Shown here one piece after another: positions 34,317 to 43,470 of a DNA stretch of 64,000 nt. Origin of the DNA: Virgibacillus proomii (lineage in GTDB: Bacteria; Bacillota; Bacilli; Bacillales; Amphibacillaceae); contig NZ_JAHLNO010000020.1 in assembly GCF_018916875.1 (NCBI RefSeq), forward strand, positions 47,879 to 111,878, read 5' to 3'. Numbering within the stretch: the stretch's first letter is position 1; every line of letters begins with the position of its first letter. The position numbers were made by a program, and so were the translations under genes. The notes under the pieces are model-generated. The model worked only from the letters and a program-made list of their open reading frames with translations, was not told where the DNA came from and searched no databases.

Positions 34317-34345
34317 TTGCTCAGTTGCTATTCCGTTGCTACAAT
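34317..34345 (+). promoter_or_regulatory. Sigma-A promoter of yjbI-spxH
   Basis: TTGCTC, 17 bases, TACAAT, about 30 bases before the globin start codon. Confidence 0.65.
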
Positions 34346-34374
34346 ATATAGAAACCGAAGCAAGGGGAATACTC

Positions 34375-34758
34375 ATGAAGAAACAAGCAAACTCTATTTT
34401 TGAAGCGATAGGTGGAAGTATTGCTGTACAACGTCTCGTACAAACATTTTACGCACGTGTTAGCCGACATCCTGATTTAATTCCAATATTTCCTGAAGAC
34501 TTAACAGAAACGATTTATAAACAAAAGTTATTCCTTACTCAGTTTTTTGGAGGTCCTCGATTATATTCTGAAGAACGGGGACACCCAATGCTGCGAAGAA
34601 GGCATTTACCTTTTGAAATAACACCAACACGAAAAGATGCTTGGCTTGAATGTATGGCGCATGCACTAGTAGAAGCTGAAATAAACGAACCTTACCGTAC
34701 GGCTATATTTGAAAAACTAACCTTAACTGCTAACCACATGATGAACACACCAGAATAG
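34375..34758 (+). CDS. yjbI: Truncated haemoglobin (YjbI)
   Basis: This 127-residue group II truncated globin starts at ATG 34375 behind AAGGGG. It shows the typical [40 protein letters not shown] and the haem-ligating region [20 protein letters not shown] with the proximal His, then [11 protein letters not shown]. Group II globins bind oxygen tightly and may detoxify NO or peroxide. It is followed after 17 bases by spxH; this pairing is conserved in Bacillus, and YjbI and YjbH are associated in oxidative-stress biology. Confidence 0.93.
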   Translation: MKKQANSIFEAIGGSIAVQRLVQTFYARVSRHPDLIPIFPEDLTETIYKQKLFLTQFFGGPRLYSEERGHPMLRRRHLPFEITPTRKDAWLECMAHALVEAEINEPYRTAIFEKLTLTANHMMNTPE

Positions 34759-34775
34759 GAGAAAGGAGAATCGGT

Positions 34776-35681
34776 GTGAGTTGGGAACACTCTGGATTTA
34801 AATCCATTTATCAAACAAACACATCGGAAAAATATAGCTATGTTAATGTTGTTCAAAAGCCAATCGAGATTTATGTTTTTGTCGATCCCTTATGTCCTGA
34901 GTGCTGGGCGCTTGAGCCCTTCTTAAAGAAACTCTCAACTGAGTATGGCAGATTTTTCACCATTCGTCCGATCATAAGCGGACATTTAAGTACACTGAAT
35001 AAAGACCAATTTGATCGGCCGCTAAAAATAAAAGCTATTTGGGAAAAAACAGCAAATCGAACAGGCATGTGCTGTGACGGTGATTTATGGTTAGAAAATC
35101 CGGTGTCTTATCCATGGATTGCATCCTTAGCTGTCAAGGCTGCAGAATTACAAGGAAAAAAGGCAGGCAAAACCTTTCTTCGTAAAATTCAAGAAAGTGC
35201 ATTTTTATATAAGCAAGATATTTCTTGTGAAGAAACACTTTACGCTTGTGCAAAAGCTGCAAATTTAGATATAGAAGAATTCTCATCCGACTTATATTCT
35301 TCCTCTGCTAAAAAGGCATTTCAATGTGACGTAAAGCTAACGAAAGAAATGGAAGTTGATTATATTCCAACACTTGTCTTTTTTAACCAATTCACAGAAG
35401 GACAAGGTATTAAAATCTCTGGTCTTTATCCATATGATATTTATGTCCGTGTACTAAGGGAAATTTTGGAAAAACAGCCGATTCCTTCTGAGAAACCAAT
35501 GCTAGAGGATTTTCTTTCTTATTATAAAACAGTCGGAACAAAGGAAATTGCTGTAGTTTACGATTGGTCTATGGCAAAAGCAGAACGAGAAATGAAAAAG
35601 CTACAATTGAAGCAAAAAGTGACGCGAATCCCAGTAAAGTATGGTGACTTCTGGAAATATGAAGATGAACAAAGGCCTTAA
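34776..35681 (+). CDS. spxH: ClpXP adaptor SpxH (YjbH), DsbA-like
   Basis: This 301-residue adaptor delivers Spx to ClpXP for degradation. The N-terminal thioredoxin/DsbA-like domain carries the CPEC motif (Cys40, Cys43) in [16 protein letters not shown]. The cis-Pro segment is [11 protein letters not shown]. The C-terminal part ([20 protein letters not shown]) is specific to YjbH. GTG start behind AAAGGAG. Its target Spx is encoded at 42317, within 7 kb. Expressed with the truncated haemoglobin. A strong terminator follows. Confidence 0.95.
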   Translation: MSWEHSGFKSIYQTNTSEKYSYVNVVQKPIEIYVFVDPLCPECWALEPFLKKLSTEYGRFFTIRPIISGHLSTLNKDQFDRPLKIKAIWEKTANRTGMCCDGDLWLENPVSYPWIASLAVKAAELQGKKAGKTFLRKIQESAFLYKQDISCEETLYACAKAANLDIEEFSSDLYSSSAKKAFQCDVKLTKEMEVDYIPTLVFFNQFTEGQGIKISGLYPYDIYVRVLREILEKQPIPSEKPMLEDFLSYYKTVGTKEIAVVYDWSMAKAEREMKKLQLKQKVTRIPVKYGDFWKYEDEQRP

Positions 35682-35710
35682 TCAAGGCTTTTTATTTTTT
35701 GTACAAAGAA

Positions 35711-35746
35711 AGAAGGATATGCGGGGCAGCGCATATCCTTCTTTTC
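35711..35746 (+). terminator. Terminator of the yjbI-spxH operon
   Basis: AGAAGGATATGC and GCATATCCTTCT form a perfect 12-bp stem followed by TTTTCTCTTT. Confidence 0.92.
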
Positions 35747-35953
35747 TCTTTGTAATAACAAAGGGGGATGGGAGAAAGTTTCATGATCAAACAAAGGGGT
35801 TTTGTTTGTATCTAACTTACATTCTTAATATACCAATCATTTCACAAAGAATCAATAACCTTGTGCATGTTTTCACAAAAATGTCACGAATAAAGCGCTT
35901 TCCGATTGCATATGCTTTTATAGTCCATTGTAATTTATACTAGAGGTGATAGC

Positions 35954-36133
35954 TTGAAACGTTTTATTCAGCCATTATTATTTTTACTTTTAACCGGTTT
36001 TGCTTTTATTTTAAATATTTTAGGACTTTTACAGGTAATTCCTCTTTACATCACATTGCCTTTGTTGTTTATATCCATTTACTTAACCATCTTCTCATTC
36101 ACAAGCAAGCGTCTTTATCGAGGAACACGATAA
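35954..36133 (+). CDS. Small two-helix membrane protein
   Basis: This 59-residue protein starts with TTG behind AGAGGTGAT. It has two hydrophobic helices (PLLFLLLTGFAFILNILGLL and YITLPLLFISIYLTIFSF) bracketed by basic residues (MKRFIQ at the start, SKRLYRGTR at the end), giving a hairpin with both ends inside. I do not recognise the family. It stands alone between the spxH terminator and pepF. The ribosome binding site and positive-inside pattern support it as real. Confidence 0.65.
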   Translation: MKRFIQPLLFLLLTGFAFILNILGLLQVIPLYITLPLLFISIYLTIFSFTSKRLYRGTR

Positions 36134-36362
36134 AGACAACTTGGATAACGACAAGCTTAAACGTGGTCGTTGCCATAGTTGCACTTGTACTTCAAACATT
36201 CAAATTCTAACTACGTCGAACTAACTTCCATGGCAAAAGTTTTATCTATTTTAACGTATGAAGAAACATTGGACAATGCAAACCCATATGTACAGATACT
36301 TAGTCGCACCTGTACTGCAAACATTTAATTTTTTATCCGGCGAATATCCTCCATACTAAAAT

Positions 36363-36397
36363 AGAAAAAAGCAGATTCCATGACCTGCTTTTTTCTA
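36363..36397. terminator. Terminator of pepF
   Basis: AGAAAAAAGCAG pairs with CTGCTTTTTTCT. It lies immediately after the pepF stop on the minus strand and can work in both directions. Confidence 0.85.
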
Positions 36398-36398
36398 T

Positions 36399-38210
36399 TT
36401 ATTCACTTAGCATTTTTTCCAATTGTTGAAGCTTCTCATCAAATACTTGTAAAGCGTCCAATATTGGTTGTTTTGAGTTCATATCTACTCCGGCTTTTTT
36501 CAAAACTTCAATTGGATAATCACTGCTTCCTGCTTTTAGAAAATTGATATACTTTTCTACTGCACCATCTTTTTTGGCTAATATATGTTGTGCTAATGCT
36601 GTTGCAGCAGAATAACCTGTTGCATATTGGTATACGTAGTAATTGTAATAAAAATGAGGTATTCTTGCCCATTCTAGGCCAATTTCTTGATCGGAAACAA
36701 CTTCTTCCCCATAATACTTTTTATTTAAGTCATAGTAAATTTCTGTTAGTTTTTCTGCTGTTAAAGCTTCTCCTTGCTGTTGCTTTAAGTGGATTGTATG
36801 CTCAAATTCAGCGAACATCGTTTGACGGAAGACAGTACCTCTAAACCCTTCTAAAAAGTGATTAAGTAGGTATAGTCTTTGTTTTTCATCCTCTAGGTTA
36901 TTTAATAAGTAATCATTCAGCAGTGCTTCATTACAGGTGGAAGCTACCTCTGCTACAAATATAGAGTAATTTCCGTAACGGAACGGTTGATTCTTTCTTG
37001 TATAGTAGCTATGAACAGAATGTCCAAGCTCATGTGCTAATGTAAATGTATCATTAACATTATTTTGCCAATTTAACAAAATATAAGGGTTTGTACCATA
37101 TGAGCCTGATGAATAAGCTCCACTTCGCTTCCCTTTATTTTCCTCAACATCAATCCAACGACCTTCATATGCTTTTTTAATAACGCTTAAATAGTCATTA
37201 CCTAATGGAGCAAGTCCCTTTAGCACATATTCTTGAGCTTTATCATACGTGATTTTCATATCGACATCTTGGACTAATGGTGTGTATAAGTCATACATAT
37301 GCAATTCTTTTAACCCAAGTACCTTCTTACGAAGTTTAATATAACGATGCAGTAGTGGCAACTTTTCATTCACAGCTTCCACCAAATGGTCATAAACTTC
37401 TTCCGGAATATTATTATTATCTAATGCTGCTTGTCTTGCGGAATCATAATTTCTTATTTTAGCAAAAAAATTATCTTTTTTAATATTTCCGCTTAGTGTA
37501 GAAGCAAAGGTGTTTTGGAATTTACCATATGTTTCATACATCGCTTTAAAAGCTGCTTGACGTACAGAACGATCCTTTGATTCCATAAAACGGATATACC
37601 GGCCGTGAGTGATCTCCACTTCTTCTCCATTCTCATCTTTAACTGTTGGAAAGGTCAGATCTGCATTATTAAGCATGCTAAATGTTTGCGCCGTGGCACC
37701 CATTGGTTCTGAGGCTTCCGCAAGTATAGCTTCTTCACGCTCACTTAAAATATGCGGGCGTTGCCTTGTAATCTCATCTAATGTTTTTTGATAACCTTGC
37801 AAACCTTGTTCTTCTATCATAAAGCTATTTAGCTTAGCTTCATCTATGGTTAAAATTTCAGGAACAATATAACTCATCTTACTTGAGGCAACGGTAAAAA
37901 TACTTTCAGCTTGAGCATTTAGCCGTTGATAAAATGAATTAGTCGTATCTTGGTCATAGCGCATGTGCGCGTATGTAAAAAGCTTTCCCAATCGTTCTGA
38001 CAGATGATCTTGGAGCTGTAACACTTCATAAAGATTTTCAGCACTTTCACCTAGTTTCCCCTGATATTGCTCAATTTTCGGGATTTCCTCTTGTAACTTA
38101 GCCATTTCCTGTTCCCACGCCTCATCCGTTTCAAAAATATCTTCCAATTTCCATGTTAATTCAACCGGGATTTCTTCACGTTTTGGCAATACTTTTTTAT
38201 TTGTTGACAA
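36399..38210 (-). CDS. pepF: Oligoendopeptidase F
   Basis: This 603-residue cytoplasmic M3-family zinc metallopeptidase trims short peptides. The zinc motif HELGH lies in DTFTLAHELGHSVHSYYTRK, and the third ligand is in IFVAEVASTCNEALLNDY. Typical PepF segments include ERLGKLFTYAHMRYDQDTTN near the N-terminus and the C-terminal LKAGSSDYPIEVLKKAGVDM. I place the start at TTG 38208-38210, with AAAGGAGG eight bases upstream; the ATG at 38267 has none. In Bacillus subtilis pepF follows coiA and its overexpression affects sporulation initiation; the same order is kept. Confidence 0.95.
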   Translation of the reverse strand: MSTNKKVLPKREEIPVELTWKLEDIFETDEAWEQEMAKLQEEIPKIEQYQGKLGESAENLYEVLQLQDHLSERLGKLFTYAHMRYDQDTTNSFYQRLNAQAESIFTVASSKMSYIVPEILTIDEAKLNSFMIEEQGLQGYQKTLDEITRQRPHILSEREEAILAEASEPMGATAQTFSMLNNADLTFPTVKDENGEEVEITHGRYIRFMESKDRSVRQAAFKAMYETYGKFQNTFASTLSGNIKKDNFFAKIRNYDSARQAALDNNNIPEEVYDHLVEAVNEKLPLLHRYIKLRKKVLGLKELHMYDLYTPLVQDVDMKITYDKAQEYVLKGLAPLGNDYLSVIKKAYEGRWIDVEENKGKRSGAYSSGSYGTNPYILLNWQNNVNDTFTLAHELGHSVHSYYTRKNQPFRYGNYSIFVAEVASTCNEALLNDYLLNNLEDEKQRLYLLNHFLEGFRGTVFRQTMFAEFEHTIHLKQQQGEALTAEKLTEIYYDLNKKYYGEEVVSDQEIGLEWARIPHFYYNYYVYQYATGYSAATALAQHILAKKDGAVEKYINFLKAGSSDYPIEVLKKAGVDMNSKQPILDALQVFDEKLQQLEKMLSE

Positions 38211-38549
38211 AGTAACATCCTCCTTTTTCTTTAAAACGAATAAAACTATTATGTTCTCTTTAAACAAATGTGTTCAAAAAAGGGCCGAGAAGTTTAACAT
38301 AGCTTAGCTTCAACAAGCAAAATCGACGCTATTAGGAAACATGTGGTCCAAGCGACTAGTTAATCAAAGAAACTTGGCTAACGACAAGCATAGCACAGAC
38401 GATCGACTAGTTGTACTTGATACCTTTGTCACTTATGTCTTGCTTTAGCGATAAAGTCTTCTCGATGTATAAAGAAATTCGCTTTCTCGTTTTTCACGAA
38501 CCTTTGAACCAATCTAAAAAGAACTTTTGCTATTTAGTATATCGTATTG
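38211..38549. other. Gene-free interval between coiA and pepF
   Basis: No gene supported. The plus-strand frame at 38411-38626 has no ribosome binding site and overlaps coiA. Words such as GGCTAACGACAAGC recall sequence near 36145, suggesting another weak dispersed repeat. Confidence 0.45.
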
Positions 38550-39743
38550 TTAAGGAAACATGCTTTTATTTTGCTTTTGTAATTGTCGAATTACCTTTTT
38601 ATCTGCAGCAATTGCTTCCTCGATAGTTGTTGGAAAGTCAATATCACTTAGTTTAATGAATGTCGTAGCAGATATTTCTTTTACAATTTTAAGCTGGTTG
38701 AGAATTTGTAAATATTGATAAAGCGGATCAATTAATTCAGAAAAATGATAGATTAATGAAAAATCCTGTTGTTGATACATTTCACTTCGCAATGAACGAT
38801 GGTGAAGTTGAATGATTTCTCCATTTTGTCTTGGGATAAACCTTTCTATCACCCATCTGCTTTGCCAATTCCAAAGTGAAACTCGCATTATATATTGAGA
38901 ACTAATTGGTAAATGAATGATCGACGGAAGTGAGTGAAGATGCAATCGTTTTTCATACAGCCATCGATGCCAGTTTAATTCTCGCTTGGATAATCGACCT
39001 CTCTGTCTTGTCCGAAAAGAGTGTTTTTCTTTATGCCATATGGAATATAATTCTTTACTACTAAACGTTTTTTCATAAAATAACTGAATAAACGAAACTT
39101 GACTGAGGTTATAGTCAGTTATTTTTCCTAATATCATACGATTAGTTATCATATATAAATCCTGAACTGTAATTACTCTACAGGTGTATGGGCAGAAAAA
39201 GAAAAGAAGAGGAGATGATGTTGGAGAAAATTGATGAATTAAAGATTGGATAAATGAAGAAATGTACAGTTTATATCGGCTTTTTCTTTGAAAATGCTTC
39301 GCACCAATAATCCAGATAGGAAAAATACCTAGCGAGCGATACCCATCATTTCTTGCTTTTATAACAGCTGGTGAAATGGGGCTACATTGATACTCAATAG
39401 CTATTCTTTTTCTTCCGATTGTAAGCAATATATCAGGCCGTTGGCGAATCGTCTGTAAATATGGCTCTAACTTTACGGACAATTGCTGATGTACTAACCA
39501 CCTGTATAACATCATCTTTCCTTGATCATGATATACGCTTTCACCTCTATCCATAGAGTCACAAGTTTTTATAGAATAATGAACAAAGTGAGGTATAACT
39601 CTTTTCCCTGAACGAAGGTACACTTTCCCCTTGCAAACTGGACAAATAAAGCTATATTTACTGTTTTTCAACTTCTCTATTTCTTGATCAGATTTATTAA
39701 ACAATATGACCTTCTGCCCATTTTGGTTTATGGCTTGTAACAC
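38550..39743 (-). CDS. coiA: Competence protein CoiA (YjbF)
   Basis: This 397-residue protein is needed in competent bacteria for recombination of incoming DNA. A zinc-ribbon-like start (FICPVCKGKVYLRSGKRVIP, HFVH) precedes a PD-(D/E)xK nuclease-like core (RQRPDILLTIGRKRIAIEYQ with CSPISPAVIKARNDGY). A long, variable, basic C-terminal region follows. The start is GTG 39743 with GGAGGTG six bases upstream; the ATG 15 bases earlier lies within that site. It stands upstream of pepF as in Bacillus subtilis. Confidence 0.92.
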   Translation of the reverse strand: MLQAINQNGQKVILFNKSDQEIEKLKNSKYSFICPVCKGKVYLRSGKRVIPHFVHYSIKTCDSMDRGESVYHDQGKMMLYRWLVHQQLSVKLEPYLQTIRQRPDILLTIGRKRIAIEYQCSPISPAVIKARNDGYRSLGIFPIWIIGAKHFQRKSRYKLYISSFIQSLIHQFSPTSSPLLFFFCPYTCRVITVQDLYMITNRMILGKITDYNLSQVSFIQLFYEKTFSSKELYSIWHKEKHSFRTRQRGRLSKRELNWHRWLYEKRLHLHSLPSIIHLPISSQYIMRVSLWNWQSRWVIERFIPRQNGEIIQLHHRSLRSEMYQQQDFSLIYHFSELIDPLYQYLQILNQLKIVKEISATTFIKLSDIDFPTTIEEAIAADKKVIRQLQKQNKSMFP

Positions 39744-39810
39744 AACTAACACCTCCATTGAATTTTACTGTGAGAAAAAAACTTTTCTTTTACTCCTTGT
39801 CCTATTTTAT

Positions 39811-39902
39811 TAGAAAAACTTGGCTTGTCGCCAAGTCTTTATGGCGAAAGCTATAGTTTTTCTTATACTATAAACCATAAAGTTTTATACTTTCCTATAG
39901 TA
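39811..39902 (+). mobile_element. Family B repeat
   Basis: TAGAAAAACTTGGCTTGTCG to CTATAGTA, full length, with the TATGGC-GAAA-GCTATA tetraloop hairpin subtype. It lies about 70 bases upstream of the coiA start, on the opposite strand. Confidence 0.88.
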
Positions 39903-40560
39903 CTAAAAAAGAACATTTTTGAACAAGGTAAATCAGCCTTTATCTTTTTATCTAATCCTCTAATAATAATAATCTGATATTAAAATATATTGGATTTTAT
40001 AAGCGTTTTTGGAGTATTCCTTTACTAAAGACAGAGATGAAAAGTGATGATGTTACCATCTGAGGCAAATATAGGAGAGCATATAAAAATTGTGGATTGT
40101 AGACAAACCAGCGTAATTTAAGATTAAAACTACTTACATTCCTCATTAATCAAACTTATGGTTGTTTCCCCTCTCTTCCACACGAAGCCTATTTGGAGCT
40201 AGTTATTCATCAAGGATATAGTACCAAAATATATTACTAATATAACGAGGTAAACAAACCAGCTTATCTATTCTTATTCGACAAGGAATCGGGGTATCCT
40301 TTCTTTTCTAGCATTTTTACAGAAATTAAAATAACAATATGTAGGAGATTCATTGTAGGTTAGCTATCGATCCAAAATTATAGGTTGTACTTGGGAATTA
40401 ATGATTTTAAATTTTCGACATAAAAAATTAGGCTATCCCCCTTCACTAACCTAGTTAAATTTTAAACTTAAAATACGATAGGTTATACGTATTCGTAATC
40501 TAGAACAAAAACTAGAAGCGTTTGGTTAATGGACGTACCAACTGGAGTTCTCCTGACGAG
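39903..40560. other. Gene-free AT-rich interval
   Basis: About 650 bases without a credible coding frame, RNA gene or recognised repeat. In Bacillus subtilis the coiA-mecA interval is short, so this is inserted or decayed material. Confidence 0.55.
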
Positions 40561-40850
40561 ATAAAGTGAAACTTCATTTCTTGGAATGCTTTTCCCAAGA
40601 AATGTTAGTTGAACCAATCGGGCATTTAGGTGCCGTTTTCTCTAAGTTATAGTTTTACGGTACCTTATATGCGGGATAAAGTGAAACTTCATTTCTTGGA
40701 TCTTTTACCAAAAAATGTTAGTACCGCAAGGGTATGACCTTAAGGCCTCTGAACCAATCGGGCATTTAGGTGCCGTTTTTCTCATAAAGTTGCAACATGA
40801 TAAGCAAATCTTTGAAATGAGAAAAATATGGCTCCTTACATCCGGGATAA
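40561..40850 (+). repeat. Family A structured repeats, two copies
   Basis: Copy 1 (40561-40679) has a perfect 5' hairpin CATTTCTTGG/CCAAGAAATG and the basal stem GGTGCCGT/ACGGTACC but a much shortened tip. Copy 2 (40676-40850) has the GGGTATGACC module, tip TTTTTCTCAT/ATGAGAAAAA, and a mosaic basal stem (GGTGCCGT facing ATGGCTCC) in which pairing is partly broken. Confidence 0.88.
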
Positions 40851-40929
40851 AGAAAACATGCTCTAAAAACAGGGGTATGCCGATGCCTGAACGACAAGCC
40901 CGCTTTTAGTCGGTCTTCCTTTAGATTCG

Positions 40930-41039
40930 AGCCGATGTTGACTAGAAAGAAGAGTGAAGTTTGCTAGCAGCACGAGCGCGTAAGCTAGACGAGGTGATGA
41001 TGCTATCTTCAAAAAAGATATCCACCATGGAGAAACGGA
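40930..41039 (+). repeat. Family D repeat
   Basis: GCCGATGTTGACTAG, GAAGAGTGAAGTTTGCTAGC, GCACGAGCGC and CAAAAAAGATATCCACCATG follow in the same order as at 26325. An upstream shoulder CCCGCTTTTAGTCGG is shared with the copy at 43287. Confidence 0.85.
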
Positions 41040-41062
41040 TATCTTTTCTTAGATAATAAAAA

Positions 41063-41082
41063 GGACACTCTTTTAGAGTGCC
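41063..41082 (-). terminator. Terminator of mecA
   Basis: On the minus strand GGCACTCT pairs with AGAGTGTCC and runs into TTTTTATT; the left arm touches the mecA stop codon. Confidence 0.8.
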
Positions 41083-41759
41083 TATACGTGAACAGGGAAG
41101 TATTTTCTAACCTGGGCAAACGTATCATTCTTAAAAATTTTCTTTCCGTATTCCTCAAGTACATGAATCGTAATATCCGAATCATTTCCAAATTCGAATA
41201 CTTTACTTATGATGTTTTCTTGTTCTTCTTCTTCTAATTCCTCTTCAGAAAACTCAATATATAAATAGTAGGTATCGTCAAAGTGATAGAGCGTTTCTCT
41301 TATACCTATATAATAGTCTGTAAAATAATGACTTAATTGGATAACATCTTCAAAATCATTGAAATCTGCAATAATCCATAGTTTGTCATCATCATCTTGC
41401 ATTTCTTCTTCATGCTTATCAAATTTATCTTCTAACATATTTTCAATTTTCTTGTCCATCGGAAAATCAACTGTATTTCCATCCTCCGTTTGTAACTCTA
41501 AATTATCTCCATTTTTAGAAATTTGAGCTTTAGTAACAATAATTTCAAGTCCTTTTTCCAAAGCTTGTACTTGAATCCATAATGGGCCATCGACATTAAA
41601 ATCTTCCTTATAATTCACTTCATCCATCATTTGCCAAAATAATTGTTCACTGCGTTCCCGATTATACCAGATTTCTTCCCGTTCAAAACCACGATCTTCA
41701 ATATCCATATATGAGATATAAAATTTTACTGTATTTTCGTTTATTCTCTCGATTTCCAT
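41082..41759 (-). CDS. mecA: Adaptor protein MecA
   Basis: This 225-residue adaptor tethers substrates such as ComK or ComS to ClpC/ClpP and inhibits Spx-dependent transcription. The N-terminal substrate-binding domain reads MEIERINENTVKFYISYMDI. A highly acidic linker (DKFDKHEEEMQDDDDKLW) leads to the C-terminal ClpC-binding domain (FNDFEDVIQLSHYFTDYY, LYHFDDTYYLYIEFSEEELE, VLEEYGKKIF). ATG 41759 follows AAGGGGG; an ATG at 41810 lacks a site. Its neighbour on the same strand is spx, as in Bacillus. Confidence 0.96.
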   Translation of the reverse strand: MEIERINENTVKFYISYMDIEDRGFEREEIWYNRERSEQLFWQMMDEVNYKEDFNVDGPLWIQVQALEKGLEIIVTKAQISKNGDNLELQTEDGNTVDFPMDKKIENMLEDKFDKHEEEMQDDDDKLWIIADFNDFEDVIQLSHYFTDYYIGIRETLYHFDDTYYLYIEFSEEELEEEEQENIISKVFEFGNDSDITIHVLEEYGKKIFKNDTFAQVRKYFPVHV

Positions 41760-42094
41760 GTTTTTTCTCCCCCTTCTTATATAGGTAGGTGGAAGATACA
41801 GCTTCACCACATATATAACTTATAATATAGATACCCTGTTTTCTAATAATTAATCTCGGGTGGTGTTGCATGATCGGATTAAGCTAAACTCCCATTTAAA
41901 ACCTTATTTATCTATAAACTGATTACTATCCATATTGTATGATAGTAACCATGAATTTGGAAATATATATGCCTATTTAATTAGTAACATATTTTAACCT
42001 ATATTTAAAGTTTTGTCACGTACCTTTTGTGAAGATTTTTTAAAAATAAAATGATATATGTTATTACTGCCTTTCAAGGCTGAAAATCGTTCAT
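41760..42094. other. Interval between mecA and the family B repeat
   Basis: No gene seen. It must hold the mecA promoter on the minus strand. Confidence 0.5.
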
Positions 42095-42185
42095 TAGAAA
42101 AACTTAGCTTGTCGCCAAGTCTTTATGGCGAAAGCTATAGTTTTTCTTATACGATAAACCATAAAGTTTTATACTTTCCTATAGT
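42095..42185 (+). mobile_element. Family B repeat
   Basis: TAGAAAAACTTAGCTTGTCG to CTATAGT. It keeps the TATGGC-GAAA-GCTATA hairpin; one pair of the first hairpin is changed to a wobble (TTAGC facing GCCAA). Confidence 0.87.
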
Positions 42186-42210
42186 GCAAAAAATACAAAT
42201 TTTTTCGTCT

Positions 42211-42246
42211 AAAAAACACAGATCAAGTATAAGATCTGTGTTTTTT
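42211..42246. terminator. Terminator downstream of spx
   Basis: AAAAAACACAGATC and GATCTGTGTTTTTT form a 14-bp perfect stem with an 8-nt loop, bidirectional, 70 bases after the spx stop. Confidence 0.88.
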
Positions 42247-42316
42247 ATAATTGTCATTCTTTATAAAGCTGGATAGATTAAAATATGTCAACACCAAAAT
42301 TTTTTGGAGGTTTATA

Positions 42317-42712
42317 TTAATTAACCATTCGCTGTGCTTCTCGTAACTGAAATGTACGTACTGTTCGTGGAAGGAAACGACGAATTTCGTCCTCATTATA
42401 TCCAACTTGCAGACGCTTTTCATCTAAAATTATTGGTCTTCTTAACAATCCTGGATTTTGTTGGATTAACTTAAAAAGATCTTTCATTGGTAATTGATCA
42501 ATGTTAACATCCAACTTTTGAAAAACCTTTGATCGGGTTGAAATAATCTCATCCGTACCATCTTCCGTCATACGTAAAATTTCCTTTATCTCATCCAACG
42601 TTAACGGTTCAGAAAATATATTACGTTCCTTAAACGGTATATCATGTTCTTCTAACCATGCTTTTGCTTTTCTACACGATGTACAACTTGGTGAGGTATA
42701 AAGTGTAACCAT
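42317..42712 (-). CDS. spx: Redox regulator Spx
   Basis: This 131-residue ArsC-family protein binds the RNA polymerase alpha C-terminal domain and switches on thiol-stress genes. The CxxC redox switch is Cys10-Thr-Ser-Cys13 in [17 protein letters not shown]. Arg/Lys residues following and the RNA-polymerase contact region near [19 protein letters not shown] are typical, and the C-terminus ends [17 protein letters not shown] 42712 follows GAGGAGTG. Adaptors SpxH (34776) and MecA (41082) lie nearby. An imperfect-core palindrome at 42745 upstream may be an operator. Confidence 0.95.
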   Translation of the reverse strand: MVTLYTSPSCTSCRKAKAWLEEHDIPFKERNIFSEPLTLDEIKEILRMTEDGTDEIISTRSKVFQKLDVNIDQLPMKDLFKLIQQNPGLLRRPIILDEKRLQVGYNEDEIRRFLPRTVRTFQLREAQRMVN

Positions 42713-42744
42713 TAAAACTTCACTCCTCAATCTAATGTATATTT

Positions 42745-42761
42745 AGTTTATTTCATAAACT
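42745..42761. promoter_or_regulatory. Palindrome upstream of spx
   Basis: AGTTTA-TTTCA-TAAACT is an inverted repeat 33 bases before the spx start. Known spx promoters are controlled by PerR and YodB; this site does not clearly match either consensus. Confidence 0.35.
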
Positions 42762-43255
42762 TTGAATGACTTATTAAATTAAAATAAGTTTAATTTACCC
42801 TATATGTAATTATACTACAATTGTCAAGTGAAAGGTAGAGGATATTTGAGAAAAGTTACGATTTTTATGCTTGTTCATGAAATAGTTTTTTATGCTTATA
42901 AGTAAATTACCCATATTAATTTTTATTTAAACGTGTTATTTGAAAAAATAACTGAATTACTGTTTTTTTTTGCAATTTTTTTATCATGAACTACGAATAG
43001 TTTTTTAAAGCAGCCCTTTTAAAAGATTTATTGATGACGATAGTAAAGTTCAAGCAGTTCATTTATTGGGACAAATAGTTTTATGTAAGTATCAATGTCT
43101 TCATCGTAATTGCGATGATCGCTTTTGTTTATCCTGTTGTTGGTCACTGGGTTTGGCAATCTCCACAAATCAGAAGAAGCTAGTTAGTTAATTGGAATAT
43201 TATTACTTTTAAAACAGCAAAGTCCTTATATATAAAGGGCTTTGCTGTGGCAAAC
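42762..43255. other. Interval upstream of spx with a gene relic
   Basis: Mostly featureless AT-rich DNA holding spx promoters; a short ammonium-transporter-like relic is listed separately. Confidence 0.45.
43091..43160 (+). pseudogene. Tiny ammonium transporter (Amt) relic
   Basis: About 23 codons read INVFIVIAMIAFVYPVVGHW then VWQS. YPVVGHWVW is the conserved segment of Amt/NrgA channels around the helix that ends in HWVWG. Nothing else of the gene remains. Confidence 0.4.
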
Positions 43256-43286
43256 CCGCTTTTAGTCGACCTTCCTTTAGATTAGA

Positions 43287-43407
43287 GCCGATGTTACTTA
43301 TTATAAGGAAGGAGATCGAAGTTTGCTAGCCGCTCGAGTGCTTAAACTGGACGACGAAGCTACTTTTCAAAAAAACTATCCACCATGTAGAAGCAGTTAT
43401 AATTTCC
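43287..43407 (+). repeat. Family D repeat
   Basis: GCCGATGTTACTTA, GATCGAAGTTTGCTAGC and GACGACGAAGCTACTTTTCA lead to ATCCACCATGTAGAAGCAGT. The shoulder ACCCGCTTTTAGTCGACC starts at about 43255. The segment GCTACTTTTCAAAAAA is an uninterrupted version of the site that holds a family B insertion at 50785. Confidence 0.85.
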
Positions 43408-43470
43408 CAGACAAAAACAAAAAAGAAGCATGTCATCACTATATAGACGACAAACTTCCTCAGATTTATG

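Noticed and set aside
38411..38626. Plus-strand frame of 71 codons
   Set aside because: Antisense to the coiA end, no ribosome binding site, no family resemblance.
40715..40909. Plus-strand frame of 64 codons
   Set aside because: Lies across a family A copy and family D shoulder; no ribosome binding site.
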